This document shows positions 7,932 to 9,571 of a stretch of 9,571 bases of DNA, one piece after another (position 1 is the first letter of the stretch; each line of letters opens with the position of its first letter). The DNA lies in contig JAFQKO010000009.1 in the NCBI GenBank assembly GCA_017396865.1, positions 1 through 9,571 of the forward strand, read 5' to 3'. The position numbers and the translations under genes were made by a program. The DNA is from Clostridia bacterium (GTDB lineage Bacteria; Bacillota_A; Clostridia; Oscillospirales; QAKW01). The notes beneath the pieces were generated by a model, which ran no database searches, was not told the DNA's origin, and was given only the letters and a program-made list of their open reading frames with translations.

Positions 7932-7960
7932 TTGCAGATTTTGATCGAATATGTTAAAAT
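7932..7960 (+). promoter_or_regulatory. Sigma-A promoter for the zinc-ribbon membrane protein gene
   Basis: -35 TTGCAG (7932-7937), a 17-nt spacer and -10 TAAAAT (7955-7960) with TGT just upstream (extended -10). Transcription would start near 7967, leaving a leader of about 29 nt before the ATG at 7996. The in-frame ATG at 7951 lies before this start site, which supports the downstream start. Confidence 0.65.
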
Positions 7961-7995
7961 TGATCTACAAAGCATTGGATTTGGAGGTTAAAACT

Positions 7996-8520
7996 ATGAA
8001 AGATCCCCGCGTAGTTCGTCGATTGACCGATCCCGTGGCGCGGAAATTGGCCACAACCGCATCGGTTTTACGCTTTATCGGCATATTAAGCCTGATCATT
8101 TGCATTTTCTGCGGTTTTATTCCCTTTTCTTACTTTGACGCGGATGACGCAGAGCTTGCGCTGCCGGGTGCTTTTACGATCTGGATCGGCGGTATTCTCA
8201 GCTACGTTGTTTTTTCTGTTTGCATTGCGTTGACCTTTGATTATAAGGCCTCTATGCTGAATCACACCCTGCGCACCGAGCGCCTCACCGAGCGGCTGGT
8301 ATCGCAGCTGCCTCCGGAGAAGCAGGAGCCGCTTTATGCAGAGGTGGAGGAGTATATCCACCGCGAGCAATGGTGGGATGATGAAGAGGACGAAGTGTTT
8401 GATCGCGAGCCTCAAAAGCAAGAGGAAGAATCGAAGCCTGCCTGCTGTCCGCATTGCGGCGCGCCGAAGCCCGACGGTGTACAGAGGTATTGTCCGCGTT
8501 GCGGCAAATTGTATCGGTGA
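7996..8520 (+). CDS. Membrane protein of unknown function with C-terminal zinc ribbon
   Basis: A 174-residue protein I do not recognise as a named family. The short basic N-terminus is followed by two hydrophobic segments (about 24-46 and 58-81) separated by an acidic loop (DADDAEL), so both termini probably lie on the same side. Residues 83-125 are charged and helical. An acidic linker (WWDDEEDEVFDRE, 126-138, then a Glu/Gln/Lys-rich stretch) leads to a zinc ribbon: C151-x2-C154 and C166-x2-C169 (CPHCGAPKPDGVQRYCPRCG). The start is set at 7996 because GGAGG (7983-7987) lies 8 nt upstream; the in-frame ATG at 7951 has no ribosome binding site and falls within the promoter. It is monocistronic, with its own promoter and a terminator at 8593, and diverges from coaX. 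It may be a membrane-anchored sensor or adaptor, but the sequence does not decide this. Confidence 0.8.
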   Translation: MKDPRVVRRLTDPVARKLATTASVLRFIGILSLIICIFCGFIPFSYFDADDAELALPGAFTIWIGGILSYVVFSVCIALTFDYKASMLNHTLRTERLTERLVSQLPPEKQEPLYAEVEEYIHREQWWDDEEDEVFDREPQKQEEESKPACCPHCGAPKPDGVQRYCPRCGKLYR

Positions 8521-8592
8521 GTCAGACTGTCGAAAAAGGCACCGACCGCAGAAAAATAAAAATATGAACGGTCTCTGCCAATATTAAAAATT

Positions 8593-8635
8593 ACAAGGAG
8601 AAAGAAAGCATCTGCTCTTTCTCCTTGTTCTTTTT
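8593..8635 (+). terminator. Intrinsic terminator of the zinc-ribbon membrane protein gene
   Basis: A perfect 13-bp stem ACAAGGAGAAAGA (8593-8605) with TCTTTCTCCTTGT (8616-8628), a 10-nt loop, then TC and T5 (8631-8635). It lies 73 nt after the stop at 8520. The A-rich left flank gives a minus-strand U-run, so it could also work in reverse. Confidence 0.85.
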
Positions 8636-8642
8636 ATAAGGA

Positions 8643-8696
8643 AAAATCCGCATTGGGGCACACCGCCCTTATGCGGATTTTGATTTAAATTTTTTT
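8643..8696. terminator. Bidirectional terminator-like hairpin, likely ending the trkA-like transcript
   Basis: An 11-bp stem AAAATCCGCAT (8643-8653) with ATGCGGATTTT (8671-8681), topped by an inner GGGC/GCCC helix (8656-8659, 8665-8668). On the minus strand it is followed directly by a U-run (plus A5, 8642-8646). On the plus strand a T-rich tract follows a few bases later (8684-8696). It is 120 nt past the stop of the trkA-like gene. Confidence 0.7.
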
Positions 8697-8800
8697 CTGC
8701 TATCCGTCGAAAAGACCGCTCGGCGTATCCCATACGCCGTCGGGATCTTTTCAACGAATTCTGCACTCTTTTTCGAGCAGTCTCAGGTGCCTTTTTACTT

Positions 8801-9448
8801 TTATAATTTCTTCAATTTGGCGGGATCGGCCAGCACGATCAGGATTTCATTTGCCTCCAGCGGCTGCTTGGGGTTGACGTTGGCGTTGACCGTTTCGCCT
8901 ACCTTAACGGCAACGATGTTGAAGCCGTATTTTTGGCGCAGGTTCAATTCGATCAGGTTTTTGCCGATCCATTCGTTCTTTACCTCGATCTCCACCATCG
9001 ATACCTCCTCCGAAAGGGAGATCATATCGATAAAGCCGGAGCTCAGCAGGTTTTTGGCAAGGCGGATTCCCGATTCGTTTTCGGGGAAAACCACCTGATC
9101 TGCGCCCACGCGCAGCAGGATTTTCTGGTGCATTTCATTGGCGCATTTTACGATCACCGTTTCAACCCCCGCTTCCTTGCAGAGAGCGGTTGCCATCACG
9201 CTTGCCTCCAGATTGCTTGCCATGCAGACGATTACCGTATCGACGTTGCCGATTCCGAGGCGGGAGATCACCTCCGCATCGGTTACGTCGGCACATTTAC
9301 AAATAGGCAGAAAGGCTGCCGCATCGTTGACGAGCTTTTGGTGAATATCCACGGCGATCACTTCCATGCCGTTTTCCACCAGCTCCCGTGCTACGGCGGT
9401 GCCGTATCTGCCGAGACCAAAGACTGCGTACGTTTTTTTCTTTTGCAT
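8801..9448 (-). CDS. TrkA/KtrA-family potassium uptake regulatory (RCK) protein
   Basis: Cytoplasmic gating subunit that forms an octameric ring under a Ktr/Trk potassium channel and senses nucleotides. It is 215 residues, a single RCK unit like KtrA/KtrC (about 220), not the double-length E. coli TrkA. RCK_N (about 5-125) shows the Rossmann loop FGLGRYGTAVA (G11, G13, G16), the acidic D34 at the end of strand 2 (VIAVD), and the family phrase GADQVVFPENESGIRLA (115-131). RCK_C (about 140-211) includes EWIGKNLIELNLRQKYGFNIVAV split around residue 170; in KtrA this domain is known to bind cyclic di-AMP. The ATG at 9446-9448 has AAAGGAG (plus 9456-9462) upstream. The KtrB-like channel gene is not in view. 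A structured leader precedes it, and the hairpin at 8643-8681 probably ends it. Confidence 0.93.
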   Translation of the reverse strand: MQKKKTYAVFGLGRYGTAVARELVENGMEVIAVDIHQKLVNDAAAFLPICKCADVTDAEVISRLGIGNVDTVIVCMASNLEASVMATALCKEAGVETVIVKCANEMHQKILLRVGADQVVFPENESGIRLAKNLLSSGFIDMISLSEEVSMVEIEVKNEWIGKNLIELNLRQKYGFNIVAVKVGETVNANVNPKQPLEANEILIVLADPAKLKKL

Positions 9449-9463
9449 TGTTATTCTCCTTTA

Positions 9464-9571
9464 GGGTGAGCAGTTAAATCCGAACCCGCTTCAAAGCGGC
9501 ATATTTCGGTGCTTTTCACCCAATTTATTCTTGCAAGGCGATAGCCTTGCTTCGTCCAAATTGAGCAAAAA
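9464..9571 (-). promoter_or_regulatory. Structured 5' leader of the trkA-like gene with alternative pairings (candidate riboswitch-like or repeat element)
   Basis: Read as minus-strand RNA. Next to the AAAGGAG site is a nested structure: GGGTGA/TCACCC (plus 9516-9521 with 9464-9469), then CCGAA/TTCGG (plus 9480-9484 with 9505-9509), then CCGCT/AGCGG (plus 9486-9490 with 9495-9499) with a 4-nt loop. Upstream, a second hairpin has an inner GCAAGGC/GCCTTGC helix (plus 9533-9539, 9544-9550) and an outer 14-bp helix between 9513-9526 and 9558-9571. The outer helix uses the same GGGTGA bases, so the two forms exclude each other. The window ends here, so the 5' end is not seen. No promoter was identified. 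Confidence 0.5.

Larger units (their letters stand above)
8521..8800. other. Gene-free region with four successive stem-loops between convergent genes
   Basis: There is no credible coding frame in these 280 nt. In order it holds: a hairpin with GGCA (8538-8541) and GACCG (8544-8548) pairing CGGTC (8569-8573) and TGCC (8576-8579); the terminator at 8593-8628; the terminator at 8643-8681; and a long stem-loop at 8705-8756 whose tip is CGGCGTAT/ATACGCCG and whose base is GAAAAGA/TCTTTTC. The edges are inversely repeated: AAAAAGGCACC (8533-8543) with GGTGCCTTTTT (8786-8796), and AGACTGTCGAAAAAG (8524-8538) with CTTTTTCGAGCAGTCT (8768-8783, one extra base). It could be stacked terminators or a non-autonomous MITE-like element. 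Confidence 0.6.

Noticed and set aside
7951..7995. Upstream ATG (7951) for the zinc-ribbon membrane protein
   Set aside because: It has no ribosome binding site and lies at the predicted -10 element; GGAGG precedes the ATG at 7996.
8521..8800. CRISPR-like array
   Set aside because: The stem-loops differ in sequence and there is no repeated unit with regular spacers.
9449..9571. c-di-AMP (ydaO/yuaA) riboswitch in front of the trkA-like gene
   Set aside because: The gene context fits, but the conserved core strings of that class were not recognised, and the visible part of the leader is short. It needs a covariance-model search.

Overview
The window looks like a chromosomal segment from an anaerobic Firmicute of class Clostridia, probably a gut Oscillospiraceae/Ruminococcaceae-type organism. 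This rests on the dgt-dnaG-rpoD gene order, a SigA-type primary sigma factor, LuxS, a Ktr/Trk-type RCK protein, an ECF vitamin-type S component and AAGGAG-like ribosome binding sites. Coding DNA is fairly GC-rich and the intergenic regions are AT-rich. Almost all the sequence is coding, and no phage, transposase, CRISPR array or tRNA/rRNA gene was seen.

Layout. (1) 2-4681, plus strand: a tight co-directional run of five genes. These are the 3' end of a dGTPase-family gene (dgt), DNA primase (dnaG), the primary sigma factor (rpoD/sigA), an FMN-reductase-like flavoprotein with a compact cysteine motif, and a small SGNH/DUF4886-like protein. Spacings run from a 1-nt overlap to 3 nt, so this is probably one macromolecular-synthesis-type operon with two accessory genes at its end. 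(2) 4684-4725: a perfect 14-bp inverted repeat with flanking A/T tracts, a bidirectional terminator between convergent units. (3) 7864-4729, minus strand: coaX, an ECF transporter S component, nagA, luxS. coaX with the S component suggests pantothenate uptake and phosphorylation, nagA is amino-sugar catabolism, and luxS is the activated-methyl cycle/AI-2. A structured 96-nt gap lies between coaX and the S-component gene, and a compact double-hairpin repeat lies between nagA and luxS. (4) 7865-7995: a divergent promoter region with a 15-bp AT-rich palindrome that can supply a -10 box on either strand. (5) 7996-8520, plus strand: a small membrane protein of unknown function with a C-terminal zinc ribbon. 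(6) 8521-8800: 280 nt without a gene, made of four successive stem-loops bounded by imperfect inverted repeats. (7) 9448-8801, minus strand: a TrkA/KtrA-like RCK protein, preceded by a 5' region (9449-9571) with nested helices and a mutually exclusive alternative pairing.

The coding genes are mostly well-known housekeeping families. The less explained signals are non-coding: the trkA-like leader, the coaX/S-component spacer, the nagA-luxS double hairpin and the 280-nt hairpin array. None was matched with confidence to a known riboswitch class. All structure calls are by-eye base pairing without energy calculation or comparative support.
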